DNA from: Putridiphycobacter sp965230195
Lineage (GTDB): Bacteria > Bacteroidota > Bacteroidia > Flavobacteriales_D > Crocinitomicaceae
Assembly: GCA_965230195.1 (NCBI GenBank)
Contig: OZ245997.1
Coordinates: 6,572,001 to 6,636,000 of the forward strand
DNA length: 64,000 bases
Reading direction: 5' to 3'
Position numbers and translations under genes: made by a program. Positions within the stretch are counted from its first letter, which is position 1; each line of letters starts with the position of its first letter. The notes below the pieces were generated by a model. That model ran no database searches and had not been told where the DNA came from. It was given only the letters and a program-made list of their open reading frames with translations. This document shows, one piece after another, positions 53,532 through 63,916 of this stretch.

Positions 53532-56500
53532 TTATTGCTTAATCACTCTTACTTTTTCAGAAGTGGTTTCAGAAGTTACTTCAACCATATATACCCCAGC
53601 TTCTAGCGCTGACATATCGATTGTGTAATTACTGTCGTTTGTTACATCATTTCTGAATACAACTTTACCTTGTGCATCATATACTGAGATTAATGCATTA
53701 CCTTCAATATTTACATTTGAAATAGTTAATACATCACTTACAGGGTTAGGATACACTTCTAAAGTACTGGTTACATTGTTATCCAGTCCAAGACAACCAT
53801 CATGTAAATTAATAGTTACCACTGCAGTATCATTAGGGCATGATCCGCTTCCCTCAACAATATAGTAGAAAGGATATGCTCCATACTGAACACCATAGGA
53901 ATAGAATATTCCACCTGAGACATCATATATGCCGCTAGGATCAACCCATGTTCCTCCCATTTCTGCAATACCGTTTAGGTGATTAAGAAGGATCACTTCT
54001 TCAATATTACATTGTGAGAAACTACCATCCATACCTGCGTTTGGAGGTGCGGAGGTGTTAATTGTGGTTTCGACCGAATCGGCACCACAGACATTGGATA
54101 TGACATACTCAAATGAATATGATCCGTTACCAGGAGGTAAGCTGATTATACTATTGTTTCCTGAAATAACCTGAGTTGGATTTGTAATACTTGGGTTGTA
54201 CCATGTTCCTGTAGTTGATCCATAGTTGTCAATGGCATCAAATAAATCAAATGGCTCACCATCACCACAAAGGTCAAGTGGATTTGCAACACCGGCATCA
54301 GTTGATGGAATATCAGTTACAGAGATACCAAATGGTCCAGGATCACTACCGTTTTGAGGTGTCCATGTTTCATCATAATGGTCAACCATTACATAGTATT
54401 GCTGTCCTGGATTCAGATCACATAATAATACTCTTGAACCATACTCAAAGTTAGGGTCATTAGCATTCAATGTTCCAAATGCAAAACTGTTAGCTGCTAA
54501 TAACTGGAAGTTATTCAAGATAGCACAGTTTCCTGTTTCGTAAACAGCAATCTCAGTTCTTTGTTCGAAGCTCTCTGTTAAATCATTTACAGTAGATACT
54601 TCTACCTTACCTGATGCAGGCGCTTTAAATCTGAACCAAACCGGGTCAGTTACACCTTCTTCAGGGTTATTCCATGTTGCATCAACATACCAGCTAAACT
54701 CATCATGAGAACCATTTAATAACGGCTCAATATTTTGCTCACCATTTAATGTTGCACCAAAGTTAGTGTGTAAGTTAACACTTCCGTCCACTAATAATTC
54801 GATAGCACCACAAGCCTGATCATTCGTCAGTAAAGTAGAGAATGAATACGGTCCTGACCATAATGAAGTTCCATCTAATCCACCACAATCGGCTTGTACA
54901 TAGAATTCATAAGGTGCACCGGCATTTAATCCTGTAGCGTAAATATTACTTGTTCCACTTGAAGTACCTGATCCTAATTCATCACCAATTCCAGGTGTAA
55001 ATCCAGGGATACCCCACTGAATATTCCAGTCAGTTTCACTTGCACCTGGTTGCCAGTCTAAAGTAGCAGCAGTACCAGTGATATTAAATACATCAAGGTT
55101 ATTAGGTTGAGGACAAGCTGCTAAAGTAGTAAAGCAGTAAGGTCCTGCCTGAACAGAAGCTGAATCAGGTCCCATTCCACAGTTAGATTGTACATAGTAG
55201 CAGTACTCTGTTTCAGGAGTTAATCCTGTTAATATAGCATTATTAGATAATACCGGAGAAACAGTTCCTGATCCTGGTGCAAATCCTGACGGTCCCCATT
55301 CAATGGTCCAGTTATTTGATGTCCCGTCAATATTCCACTGAATTTGTGCAGAAATTGTTGTCAGGTTAGTAACTCCTAAACCAGTTGGTGGAGGACAGTA
55401 AGTATTAGTTGTAAAGCAGAATGGTCCTTCCCATTCTGAAGTTCCATCAGGTCCGCAATCAGCCTGAACATAGTAGCAGTATTCTGTATCAGGTGATAAA
55501 CCTGATAATAAGAAATCAATATTGGTATTAGCACTTACAACTGTTCCTGAACCTGATAAGAATCCAGGCTCTCCATATTCAATATTCCATGCTGTTTCAG
55601 TTCCACCTGCATCCCATGATAAAAGATAATCAAATGCATCAGCAGGATCTGGAGAAACTTCAGAAGCTGATAAGTTATCAGGAGCCGGACAAGGACAATC
55701 TGTTGTAAAATCGATTGGTCCAACCCAGATTGAATATTGAGTAGGCGTATAATTATCACATACTGCTCTTACATACCAGTGATAATCAGTACAAGTAGTT
55801 AATCCCTGCACCAGTTTACTGGATTGTAATTCAGTAGACTGTGTTCCGGCACCGATAATAGTACCAAATGGTCCGTATTCAACTTCCCAAGAGGTTTCTG
55901 TAAAACCAGGGTCCCAATCCAACAATGCTGTTGTTGTCGAAGGAGTGGTTGTTATGTTTTCAGGAGCCGGACACAATGGTAATGTTGTCATTTGATGTGG
56001 TCCGTCATAACAGCCTGTATTATTTCCATTGGCATCACATACTGCGATATAATAATCGTAAGTAGTTTCAGGTGACAATGTATTAGGTAAAATATAGAAT
56101 GAACTGTTAATAGAATCGATATTAACAACTGTTCCTGAACCAGGAGTAAATCCTGATGGTCCCCACTCAAGTGACCAGCAAGGCTCTAAACCTGCAGGCA
56201 CCCATGAAATTACACCACTGGTAATTTGAGGCGCAGCATTGATTCCGGTAACACCACCTGTAATTTGAAAATCAAGGTACCAATCAAATGGGTTACTTGA
56301 CCAACGGTCAGTCCACTCAATATAATAGGTTGTTCCACCTGTTACGCTGACATTGGATACCTCAGACGCATAGTTAAAACTTCCTGTAAACATTGGACAA
56401 AAATCATCACTGTTTGCGACTTGGTTTAAAGTACCACAGGCTCCGTCATATACAAATAGTCTGGTATCTTCGCCTCCAAAGCAAGACCCTACAGTTAAGA

Positions 56501-56702
56501 GACCATCACAAGTGGGAGTAAAAGAGTACCAATCCGCATTTCCGTTAGAGTTAGTTCCAACTGCTCCGCCACCGGTAGCAGGCCCATCAGCAGTGTAGGT
56601 ACCACTGGACACTGATACAGCTGTTGCACAGGTTTCCCCTTGTCCAAAAGCTGTACCCATTCCAGTAAGAACCATACTGAAAATTAGGTAAATTTTTTTC
56701 AT
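53532..56702 (-). CDS. T9SS-secreted protein with fibronectin type III repeats and type A sorting domain
   Basis: 1056 residues: signal peptide (1-20, ending AFGQ), a PPC/CUB-like beta-domain (about 22-150; CDGLLTVGSCFGGEDTRLFVY), about five fibronectin type III-like repeats (about 155-640; each opens CPxPxxL and carries a W-x-I-E-W/Y-G core and a TxYxYYVQADCG end), a second beta-domain (about 645-805), PKD-like segments (about 810-970) and a C-terminal sorting domain (LEVYPNPVSDVLTI, GVYMVEV). Surface or extracellular location is likely. Function unknown; the domains are of binding type and no enzyme domain is seen. Confidence 0.9.
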   Translation of the reverse strand: MKKIYLIFSMVLTGMGTAFGQGETCATAVSVSSGTYTADGPATGGGAVGTNSNGNADWYSFTPTCDGLLTVGSCFGGEDTRLFVYDGACGTLNQVANSDDFCPMFTGSFNYASEVSNVSVTGGTTYYIEWTDRWSSNPFDWYLDFQITGGVTGINAAPQITSGVISWVPAGLEPCWSLEWGPSGFTPGSGTVVNIDSINSSFYILPNTLSPETTYDYYIAVCDANGNNTGCYDGPHQMTTLPLCPAPENITTTPSTTTALLDWDPGFTETSWEVEYGPFGTIIGAGTQSTELQSSKLVQGLTTCTDYHWYVRAVCDNYTPTQYSIWVGPIDFTTDCPCPAPDNLSASEVSPDPADAFDYLLSWDAGGTETAWNIEYGEPGFLSGSGTVVSANTNIDFLLSGLSPDTEYCYYVQADCGPDGTSEWEGPFCFTTNTYCPPPTGLGVTNLTTISAQIQWNIDGTSNNWTIEWGPSGFAPGSGTVSPVLSNNAILTGLTPETEYCYYVQSNCGMGPDSASVQAGPYCFTTLAACPQPNNLDVFNITGTAATLDWQPGASETDWNIQWGIPGFTPGIGDELGSGTSSGTSNIYATGLNAGAPYEFYVQADCGGLDGTSLWSGPYSFSTLLTNDQACGAIELLVDGSVNLHTNFGATLNGEQNIEPLLNGSHDEFSWYVDATWNNPEEGVTDPVWFRFKAPASGKVEVSTVNDLTESFEQRTEIAVYETGNCAILNNFQLLAANSFAFGTLNANDPNFEYGSRVLLCDLNPGQQYYVMVDHYDETWTPQNGSDPGPFGISVTDIPSTDAGVANPLDLCGDGEPFDLFDAIDNYGSTTGTWYNPSITNPTQVISGNNSIISLPPGNGSYSFEYVISNVCGADSVETTINTSAPPNAGMDGSFSQCNIEEVILLNHLNGIAEMGGTWVDPSGIYDVSGGIFYSYGVQYGAYPFYYIVEGSGSCPNDTAVVTINLHDGCLGLDNNVTSTLEVYPNPVSDVLTISNVNIEGNALISVYDAQGKVVFRNDVTNDSNYTIDMSALEAGVYMVEVTSETTSEKVRVIKQ

Positions 56703-56917
56703 AATTAATAGTTTAATAAATTAATAGTAACATCCGAAGTTATAAAATTAATTGCATTCAAACAAATGCTGACTCACATTTATAACGTTTGAAAATAAGT
56801 AATGACAACTTGGGTTTTATCGACTAGTAAAACGGGTTTGAACGTACCAAGGTTGGGTGGTATCAATTAATACCACAATGTTTAAAGTCTACTTGCTTGT
56901 CAATCAGCTTAAAAAGT

Positions 56918-56951
56918 ATAACCGGACTCAGGAAATTAAGAATCCGGTTAT
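56918..56951 (-). terminator. Terminator of the FG-GAP lipoprotein gene
   Basis: ATAACCGGA (56918-56926) pairs with TCCGGTTAT (56943-56951), a 9-bp stem with 16-base loop; on the minus strand it is followed by ACTTTTTAA. It starts 4 bases after the stop of the lipoprotein gene. Confidence 0.7.
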
Positions 56952-56955
56952 CAGG

Positions 56956-59900
56956 TTAATTGTTCAGACCTATCCACTTTAGATTGGAATTATTACTGGC
57001 AATAATAAAATATGGTTTGTCACCAACTTTAATTAAAGCCATATCTTTATCGTCTTCATTTGAATGAAATCCTGATTCCAGTCCTCTTTTAGGTGTAAAT
57101 TTTCCTTTACCATCTCCCAGAAGCACTACTCCGGAACCACCATCATATCGTACAGTTTCTACTTCTGCTCCATAATTATTTCCAATGCCCACAATATCTA
57201 AATGCCCGTCTTTGTTAACATCTATTACATGTGAAGCGTTGATTGGAGAAAACTGTGCCAATGCCGGAAGTGCTTGTGACGAATAACTTCCTTTCTCATT
57301 ACTCAATAAAACAGTCGATTTAAAAGTCGTAGCTGAGTAATGCAGGGCACTTTCTAACATTTCTTCACCATAAAGTTTCGTAATATCAGCTTCGGCAAAT
57401 TCACCATAAGTTCTGAATTTACTGGTTATAAAAGGCATTTGCTGGGAGCTGCATTCTCTACCTCTTACCGGATAGCAGACATTGTTCTGGTATTTAGCCA
57501 ATACAATATCATAAGTTCCTGTTTTATCAAAGTCGTTGAGATAAATTTCCAGCGGATGTTCTTTGGTAGGATGAAACTTATTATTGGTACCTAAATTACC
57601 AACAACATAATCGTTTTTCCCATCACCGTTAAAATCTCCTTTCGATATAGAATACCACCAACCAATGTCATTACTGGTTCCCATTTGTTCAGTTACATTT
57701 GTAAATACCGAATTTGTATTTCTAAAGAAAGAGACCGGCATCCATTCACCAACACAAATTAAATCCTCGTCTCCATCTCCATCAAAATCGTCAAACAACA
57801 TATCTGTAATTAATCCAGGTCCCAATAAATCTTTTGATTCATTAGAAATGTCTCTGAATACGCCTTCTTCATTTCTAAAGAGGAAACTTCTTGGTGGGTA
57901 AGGATATAGTCCCGGAGTTTGTCGTCCTCCGATAAATAAATCCAGGTCACCATCATTGTCAATGTCAGCTGTGGCTATTCTTTGGCCCGAAGTTACGGTA
58001 GCCGGAGGGAGACGCCATTTTGTTTCATTCTTAAAGTTACCCTCACCATCATTAATGTACAATTGATCCTGATGTCCCTGAGTATTGAGGTCATGCTCAT
58101 TACCACCACTTACAACATATAAGTCCAGATCACCATCATTGTCAACATCAAACATTTCTGAATCCATTTCTTCTCTTTCGTCCTCTTTTTGCCAAGGTCC
58201 TTTTTTCAGAGCAAACTGCCCGTCTTCCTGTTGGATATATAACTGACCTACTCGTAACCTTGATCCTGAAAGGTAAAAATCTTCCAGTCCGTCACCGTTT
58301 ACGTCTCCTGTTGAAACAAAAGGCCCTAATTGTGACATTTTATTTGGCAGAAGTACCTCCTTGACAAAATCGTCAACGAAATGCTCATCATGCCTAACCT
58401 CAGTCATTTTATCAGTAGCATCAGTAAACAGTTTAGGGGAATCATCTTTTTGCGGAACTGTTGCAATTAAATCACTGGAGTTATAGTTAACTTTTAATAC
58501 CTGGTTGGCTTCCACATCTTTTAGTATTGTGGTTTTTCCGTCAACCCAGTCTATTTTAATCTCATCAACAACAGTATTCTCAGCAATTCCAAAATGAAGT
58601 ATATTTTCAACAGATGAGATATATCCTCTGGTAACCTGTAATTCCTGATATTGGATACCATCTTTGGTTGTGATTTGAACTTTAGCACCCAATTCAGCAA
58701 AATTACGTGAACCAATAGGATGAATTCTGATATAATTGTTCTTCGAATTTAAATCGTTTCTTAAAACAACTGACTCTTCGTCAATATTATTGAGTACAAG
58801 GTCTAAATCACCATCATTATCTAAATCCGCAAATGCTGCTCCATTTGAGTTCACCGGAAAATCCATTTTCCAGTCTTTCATTTTTTTATCAAAATGGTAG
58901 TCACCATTATTTTTGTAAATATAATTCTGAATTTTTGTAGATGGCATCAACTCTAATTTCTGATCAAATGAAGCATCTTTTAGTGCCGGATTTTTTAGCT
59001 TTTGCAAATAGTCATTATCTCTAGAGTCCTTTCGGTATCCGTTAGAAATGAAAAGATCTTTATGGCCATCATTGTCGAAGTCAACAAATAATGGAGCCCA
59101 ACTCCAATCCGTTTTTGACACACCAGCTGACTGCGATATTTCGGAAAAAGAACCGTTTCCGTTATTCAGTTGTAAGGTATTAAACATATATTGGTAATGG
59201 AAACCAACAGCAACAACACCCCAGAATTTCTTGGTGCTCATTCCTCCCATGTTTTTCTTAGATCTGACATGATCTTCACTGGCCATATCAACTGTCATGA
59301 TGTCCGGAAGTCCGTCATTATTAAAGTCACCAATATCATTACCCATAGCAAAATTGGAAATGTGCTTCAACTGCTCATTGATTTTATTGGTAAAGGTTCC
59401 GTCACCATTATTAATGTACATTTGGTCAGGAGCCATATAATCATTAGTGATGAAAATATCATCATAACCATCACGGTTAATATCAGAAATGGCAATACCA
59501 AGTCCGTAGGAGTGATTTCCTATTCCCGCTTTTTTTGAGATATCAACGAATTTACCATCAACGTTTTCCAATAAAACATCTGCGTCAGGGCTACCGGACT
59601 CAATCAGTTCATTAATTTCTCCAACGGTTTTTCTTGGAGCACCAGTAATATCCTGGGTTGGATGATTCATTACATAAAGGTCAAGGTCACCATCATTGTC
59701 AAAGTCAAAAAATGCGGATTGTGTAGTCATTCGTTTGACGTTAACACCATATTCTTCACCTTTTTCGGTAAAGGTGTTATCCTTGTTATTAATCAGTAAA
59801 AGGTTTCCTAATAGATTTTTGTCAGCAGGCTTTCCTGATCTGCTGATGTAAATATCGACCCATCCGTCCATATTTACGTCAGCCATTGTCACGCCTGTGT

Positions 59901-60273
59901 GCCATCCATTAGTAGCCTGATCACCGATAGCTGTCTCAGTAATATCCTCAAATTTCAGGTCCCCCTTGTTTAAATATACCCTGTCCGGTTGTTGGTTTCC
60001 TGTAAAATAAAGGTCTGATAAACCATCATTATTAATATCTCCTACTGCAACTCCACCGCCATTGTAGATGTACTCGAATGTGTAAAAATTAAAAGAGTCT
60101 GTTTCTACAATATAATTTTTAAAGTCTATACCACTTTCTTCTTTGCTCAATTTGGTAAAGAACATTTTTTCTTTAAAGACCTCTTCTTTAACTACAGGGT
60201 CTTCTTTTTTTTCAGAATCCCCGGAGCAAGCAAAAAGAACGAGAATTACTGAAAGCAAAATAAGGTGTTTCAT
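56956..60273 (-). CDS. FG-GAP/VCBS repeat lipoprotein of the CRTAC1/UnbV type
   Basis: 1105 residues with a lipobox (LVLFAC, Cys16). The body is two seven-bladed propellers of FG-GAP repeats, seen as many DxNxDGxxD calcium loops (DINNDGLSD, DFDNDGDLD, DVNGDGLED, DFDGDGDED). Between them lies an ASPIC/UnbV segment (about 510-590; GSRNFAELGAKVQI, GYISSVENILHFG). Members are common in marine Bacteroidota, often near polysaccharide loci; the first blade carries SGIDFKNYI. The protein sits on the outer membrane and likely binds an extracellular partner. Ligand unknown. Confidence 0.9.
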   Translation of the reverse strand: MKHLILLSVILVLFACSGDSEKKEDPVVKEEVFKEKMFFTKLSKEESGIDFKNYIVETDSFNFYTFEYIYNGGGVAVGDINNDGLSDLYFTGNQQPDRVYLNKGDLKFEDITETAIGDQATNGWHTGVTMADVNMDGWVDIYISRSGKPADKNLLGNLLLINNKDNTFTEKGEEYGVNVKRMTTQSAFFDFDNDGDLDLYVMNHPTQDITGAPRKTVGEINELIESGSPDADVLLENVDGKFVDISKKAGIGNHSYGLGIAISDINRDGYDDIFITNDYMAPDQMYINNGDGTFTNKINEQLKHISNFAMGNDIGDFNNDGLPDIMTVDMASEDHVRSKKNMGGMSTKKFWGVVAVGFHYQYMFNTLQLNNGNGSFSEISQSAGVSKTDWSWAPLFVDFDNDGHKDLFISNGYRKDSRDNDYLQKLKNPALKDASFDQKLELMPSTKIQNYIYKNNGDYHFDKKMKDWKMDFPVNSNGAAFADLDNDGDLDLVLNNIDEESVVLRNDLNSKNNYIRIHPIGSRNFAELGAKVQITTKDGIQYQELQVTRGYISSVENILHFGIAENTVVDEIKIDWVDGKTTILKDVEANQVLKVNYNSSDLIATVPQKDDSPKLFTDATDKMTEVRHDEHFVDDFVKEVLLPNKMSQLGPFVSTGDVNGDGLEDFYLSGSRLRVGQLYIQQEDGQFALKKGPWQKEDEREEMDSEMFDVDNDGDLDLYVVSGGNEHDLNTQGHQDQLYINDGEGNFKNETKWRLPPATVTSGQRIATADIDNDGDLDLFIGGRQTPGLYPYPPRSFLFRNEEGVFRDISNESKDLLGPGLITDMLFDDFDGDGDEDLICVGEWMPVSFFRNTNSVFTNVTEQMGTSNDIGWWYSISKGDFNGDGKNDYVVGNLGTNNKFHPTKEHPLEIYLNDFDKTGTYDIVLAKYQNNVCYPVRGRECSSQQMPFITSKFRTYGEFAEADITKLYGEEMLESALHYSATTFKSTVLLSNEKGSYSSQALPALAQFSPINASHVIDVNKDGHLDIVGIGNNYGAEVETVRYDGGSGVVLLGDGKGKFTPKRGLESGFHSNEDDKDMALIKVGDKPYFIIASNNSNLKWIGLNN

Positions 60274-60362
60274 AATTAGAACTATGTTAAATTAATTTCA
60301 ATTATAGGGTTAAGAAAGCCACTAAAGTTATAGATTTATTTTGAATAAAAGATACTTTTTTG

Positions 60363-63300
60363 TTAAAAAAAGGCTCTTAATTCCATCCCTCCAGAGTGTA
60401 TAAATTGTGAAGATTCAGATTTTCTTCCGTTATAATTAAAGTTTAATTGGAGGTTATTTGCAATTTTTCTCTGGTAGGTTAATCCCCATGAAAAATTAAC
60501 ACCAGGTTTAAACGCATTTAACATTTCAAATGCTATTGGTGTGCTTGCGAGTGCATTATACTCAATTAGAATATATTTAAAATTTGAAGTCAGGCTTCCT
60601 TTTTTGGCCTGGTTATATCTGATTTCGGTACCAATGTCATTAATAACTGCTTTCTCGTTTATATCTGACCGGTTATCCTTTATCGAATATTCGTTAATTA
60701 GAGCTATTCTAAATTTAGTGTTGGGTTGATATGAAACAGCAGTTTTTAAAGCATTAATTGTAAAATCGTAATTTCGATTGCTGGCGTACTCACTTGAAGC
60801 CTCCTTGTTTCCTGTATTGTATTCTGTGGACAGATTATATTTTTTGGCAATATTCCATCTCAGCTTGATTTTTTGAAGATCCTGACTTTTAAAATCGGTA
60901 CCATTAGTTAAAACAAATTTCGAAGAGTTAATTTGAATATTATATTCTAATCCAAACTTAGGATTAAGCCGGTTAAAGAAAACCGTATTCCTGAAGTTGG
61001 AATTCGTTTGGATTAAGCTGGAATCTGCAATATCTAATCTAAAGGGGTTAAATGCTGAAAAGCCATCTTCGTAATTGGTTTTCCTGTTGGTTCTAAATAC
61101 TGTTTGATTACTGAAAAGACGAATGACATTATGAATTCCGGTTGTTTTTTTTATGAGTCGTTCCGGTTTTAAAAAAATGGTTTGAGCCAGCTGGTTGCCA
61201 TAAGTTCTGACATAGTCGTTTGAGACAATTGATACTCTGATGTATTCTGCCTGGTCCTGAAATTGCGCGACTTCAAATTCCCCCAAATCCTTAATGCCAT
61301 CTCCATTATAGTCAATCCAGGTATAAACGCCCTGCCCTGTATTTACTTGTAAATATATAAAGTCTCTCTTGAGTTCAAGACCTGAATTAATTTCATAAAA
61401 AGTCTTTGTGGTTAATCCTCCTTTCCATAAGAAAAGTTGATGCCCCAATCTGCCCAGAATTGTATTTTCCGGTGCCTGGTTAATTAAATCTTTTTCAATA
61501 ATATGTAACTGACGGTAATTAATATTGAGCTTTAACTGGTTGGATTTGTTTTTTAGGAAATGACTGGTTAATCCAATATTATCTGCTTCGGCGGATGTGG
61601 TCAGATGGGTTGAATCGGGGTGCCAGTCATAACGTTTTTGATAATAAAATTCATGAAAATTAGAAGTCGAATCACCGGTTGAGATGAATGCCTTTACATC
61701 ATAAAATTGAAAAGAACTGGATTGAAGTGCATCTTGATTAAAGATTTGATTGCGCTCAAAGATATCTTTTACACCCACATTGAATGTCTTCCATTTTTTT
61801 GAAATCCAGGCCTGGTGTTTAAAGTATTTGGTATTTTCCAAACCTGATGAGAATAAATAGTTCCCATCAAATCGCATGGTAATACCTTTTGTGTTGAATC
61901 TGAATGCCACATCATTTTTTAAACCGGAATAATCGTTACCCCACGTCAATTGATTTAACCCTAAACGGATGGAGCCTAATTCCTTTTTAGCCAGGAATAA
62001 ATTGGCACTTGAAATGTATTGATTACCTGAGTAATTTTTATTCCGAACGTTCCAGTCCCGGTCAAATTCGGCACTACGAAACCACTGAATTGGCACAAAA
62101 TTACGGTCATTCAGTTCAAAGCTTGCGTTGGAGCCTAATGTAATGTCCTTGGATTTAAAGTCTTTCTTTTGAGATAGGTCCCACTTTAAACCATAGCCCC
62201 TGTTATCAGATTGATGAAGGTTTGAAAAGGTATTGAGGTCAGTATTTGACATTGCCAATTCAACAGCTGTACTGACGGTTTTTCCAATTTGATATTCTGT
62301 TCCGACAGTTACCATTTGTTTTTTTTGAGGAGGTATAACCAGTAAAACGGGCTCGTAGGAGCCCTGCGGCGTGCCTGATATAGGTTCTTCCCACTTAAAA
62401 ACTTTTCCGTTAGCCGTATATTTATCAATACTGTAATTGCCCTTTTCTTCACCAACAAATCGAAAAGTGGCTTGATACATAGCACTGTCCGGATGATTTG
62501 TAAAAACTAAAACGGAATCATAGCCTAATGAATCTTTCAGGTAGTACATGATTCGGTCCTCATTAAAATCGACCTGATTAATACTGGACAGAAAAGCATT
62601 GGAGATGCTGTCACCAATAAAACTCAGAACCTGCTTTTGTTCTGCATTAAGATCTTGTTGAATAGGTTGGTTTTTGGCATCCTGCTCAGAATAATAATTG
62701 AACCAAAGTCGGTAGTTATCTGATTCTACACTGGCATTATAAGCAAATAACGAACGGGCATAGTTCAAATCGGAATATTGAAACTCCACAATAATCCGTT
62801 TATCTTTTGTGATTAATTGGTTTGCTGTAAAAGTAAGCTCTCCTGAGTTATAATTTATAATGTAGTCATATTCCTGTCCCCGCTTTAATAACTGACCGTC
62901 AATATATATTTTTTCTGTTCCGGCCAGAATGATAATATTTTGTTCGTTCTCAGCACCCACAAGTCTGTAAGGCCCCTGATTACCCTCTATCCCCTGAATA
63001 ATGTTTCTTGCAAACTTTCCCTTTGAGAAAGCACCACTTATTTTATGTTTAGCTTTGGTTTTGTGTTTAGTAGCGGCAAGTTCGTGACGGTAGTCAATCG
63101 ATAAACCTTGTGTTCTTTTTTGATAGTTTAAGAAATAGCCTTTGGGTTTGTTGAGCCAAAAGTCACCTCCGGTTACGGCAAAATTGTCGTTATAAAGTTG
63201 AAGGAAAACCTGGTCAAATTCTTGAAGTTTTTGGGTGTTTCCTTCCGGTTGAAAAGGAATATTGTTATCTGAGATTGATCCTTTAATGTAAAGGTAAGGA

Positions 63301-63821
63301 CCTATTTTACCATTCAATTGTAAATTTAAGGTAGATTGAAATGAGAGGTTCTGGGCATTTCCAATTGTAACTCCTCTGGAAATACTACCTTGCTTTTCAA
63401 GTTGTGAATCGCTGAAAAAATCTACTGTTTCGAAAGAGGGACTGGCCTTAAACAGAAAATTTTCATACGAATTGGTATCAGTATACTTAAAGATAATCGA
63501 ATCTGATTTATGGGCAAAGGTCTGGTTGAGATTAATTTGTAATAATTCATATTCAAAATCAATATGAATGGTATCTGTATTTTTAAGTTTTAAAAAGAAT
63601 CTCGATTTTATGGGATCAAAAAAGTAATCACTCTTTCCAAAATCCACAGTCGAAGATGATGCAGAAAAACTTGATGCGATAATAGATTGGTTTTCCAATA
63701 CCAGGGTATCTCCGTAAAAGGGGATTGATCTTGATATTTTACCTGAATTTTGAGCATAGCTATTCCCGGGTGCAAAGAGCACCATAAGTGCAATAAGATA
63801 TATCACTCTTTTAACTCTCAA
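60363..63821 (-). CDS. Large predicted outer-membrane protein of unknown function
   Basis: 1152 residues: signal peptide (1-23, ending SYAQ), an N-terminal domain with GSISRGVTIGNAQNLSFQST and LQLNGKIGPYLYIKGSISDN, a module with EYDYIINYNSGELTFTANQ and IVEFQYSD, then long amphipathic alternating strands to a C-terminal Phe (MELRAFF), the pattern of an outer-membrane barrel. It recalls parts of SprA-type T9SS translocon proteins but is half their length, so I do not assign that name. It could be a translocon-like or assembly protein. Alone on its strand, divergent from the truncated gene at the right edge. Confidence 0.7.
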   Translation of the reverse strand: MRVKRVIYLIALMVLFAPGNSYAQNSGKISRSIPFYGDTLVLENQSIIASSFSASSSTVDFGKSDYFFDPIKSRFFLKLKNTDTIHIDFEYELLQINLNQTFAHKSDSIIFKYTDTNSYENFLFKASPSFETVDFFSDSQLEKQGSISRGVTIGNAQNLSFQSTLNLQLNGKIGPYLYIKGSISDNNIPFQPEGNTQKLQEFDQVFLQLYNDNFAVTGGDFWLNKPKGYFLNYQKRTQGLSIDYRHELAATKHKTKAKHKISGAFSKGKFARNIIQGIEGNQGPYRLVGAENEQNIIILAGTEKIYIDGQLLKRGQEYDYIINYNSGELTFTANQLITKDKRIIVEFQYSDLNYARSLFAYNASVESDNYRLWFNYYSEQDAKNQPIQQDLNAEQKQVLSFIGDSISNAFLSSINQVDFNEDRIMYYLKDSLGYDSVLVFTNHPDSAMYQATFRFVGEEKGNYSIDKYTANGKVFKWEEPISGTPQGSYEPVLLVIPPQKKQMVTVGTEYQIGKTVSTAVELAMSNTDLNTFSNLHQSDNRGYGLKWDLSQKKDFKSKDITLGSNASFELNDRNFVPIQWFRSAEFDRDWNVRNKNYSGNQYISSANLFLAKKELGSIRLGLNQLTWGNDYSGLKNDVAFRFNTKGITMRFDGNYLFSSGLENTKYFKHQAWISKKWKTFNVGVKDIFERNQIFNQDALQSSSFQFYDVKAFISTGDSTSNFHEFYYQKRYDWHPDSTHLTTSAEADNIGLTSHFLKNKSNQLKLNINYRQLHIIEKDLINQAPENTILGRLGHQLFLWKGGLTTKTFYEINSGLELKRDFIYLQVNTGQGVYTWIDYNGDGIKDLGEFEVAQFQDQAEYIRVSIVSNDYVRTYGNQLAQTIFLKPERLIKKTTGIHNVIRLFSNQTVFRTNRKTNYEDGFSAFNPFRLDIADSSLIQTNSNFRNTVFFNRLNPKFGLEYNIQINSSKFVLTNGTDFKSQDLQKIKLRWNIAKKYNLSTEYNTGNKEASSEYASNRNYDFTINALKTAVSYQPNTKFRIALINEYSIKDNRSDINEKAVINDIGTEIRYNQAKKGSLTSNFKYILIEYNALASTPIAFEMLNAFKPGVNFSWGLTYQRKIANNLQLNFNYNGRKSESSQFIHSGGMELRAFF

Positions 63822-63916
63822 AATAGCGGTATGCTCTGTTAACGTAAATAATATCGTGAAATTACCTTAATTATTGAATAAAATGGAGGTGTTTGGCTTA
63901 TTAATTCTATTTGATT

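Noticed and set aside
59191..59538. 115-residue frame on the plus strand within the FG-GAP gene
   Set aside because: Shadow produced by the repeated calcium-loop codons of the minus-strand gene.
60363..63821. Naming the 1152-residue protein SprA
   Set aside because: Some motifs recall SprA, but SprA is about twice as long; the name would overstate the evidence.
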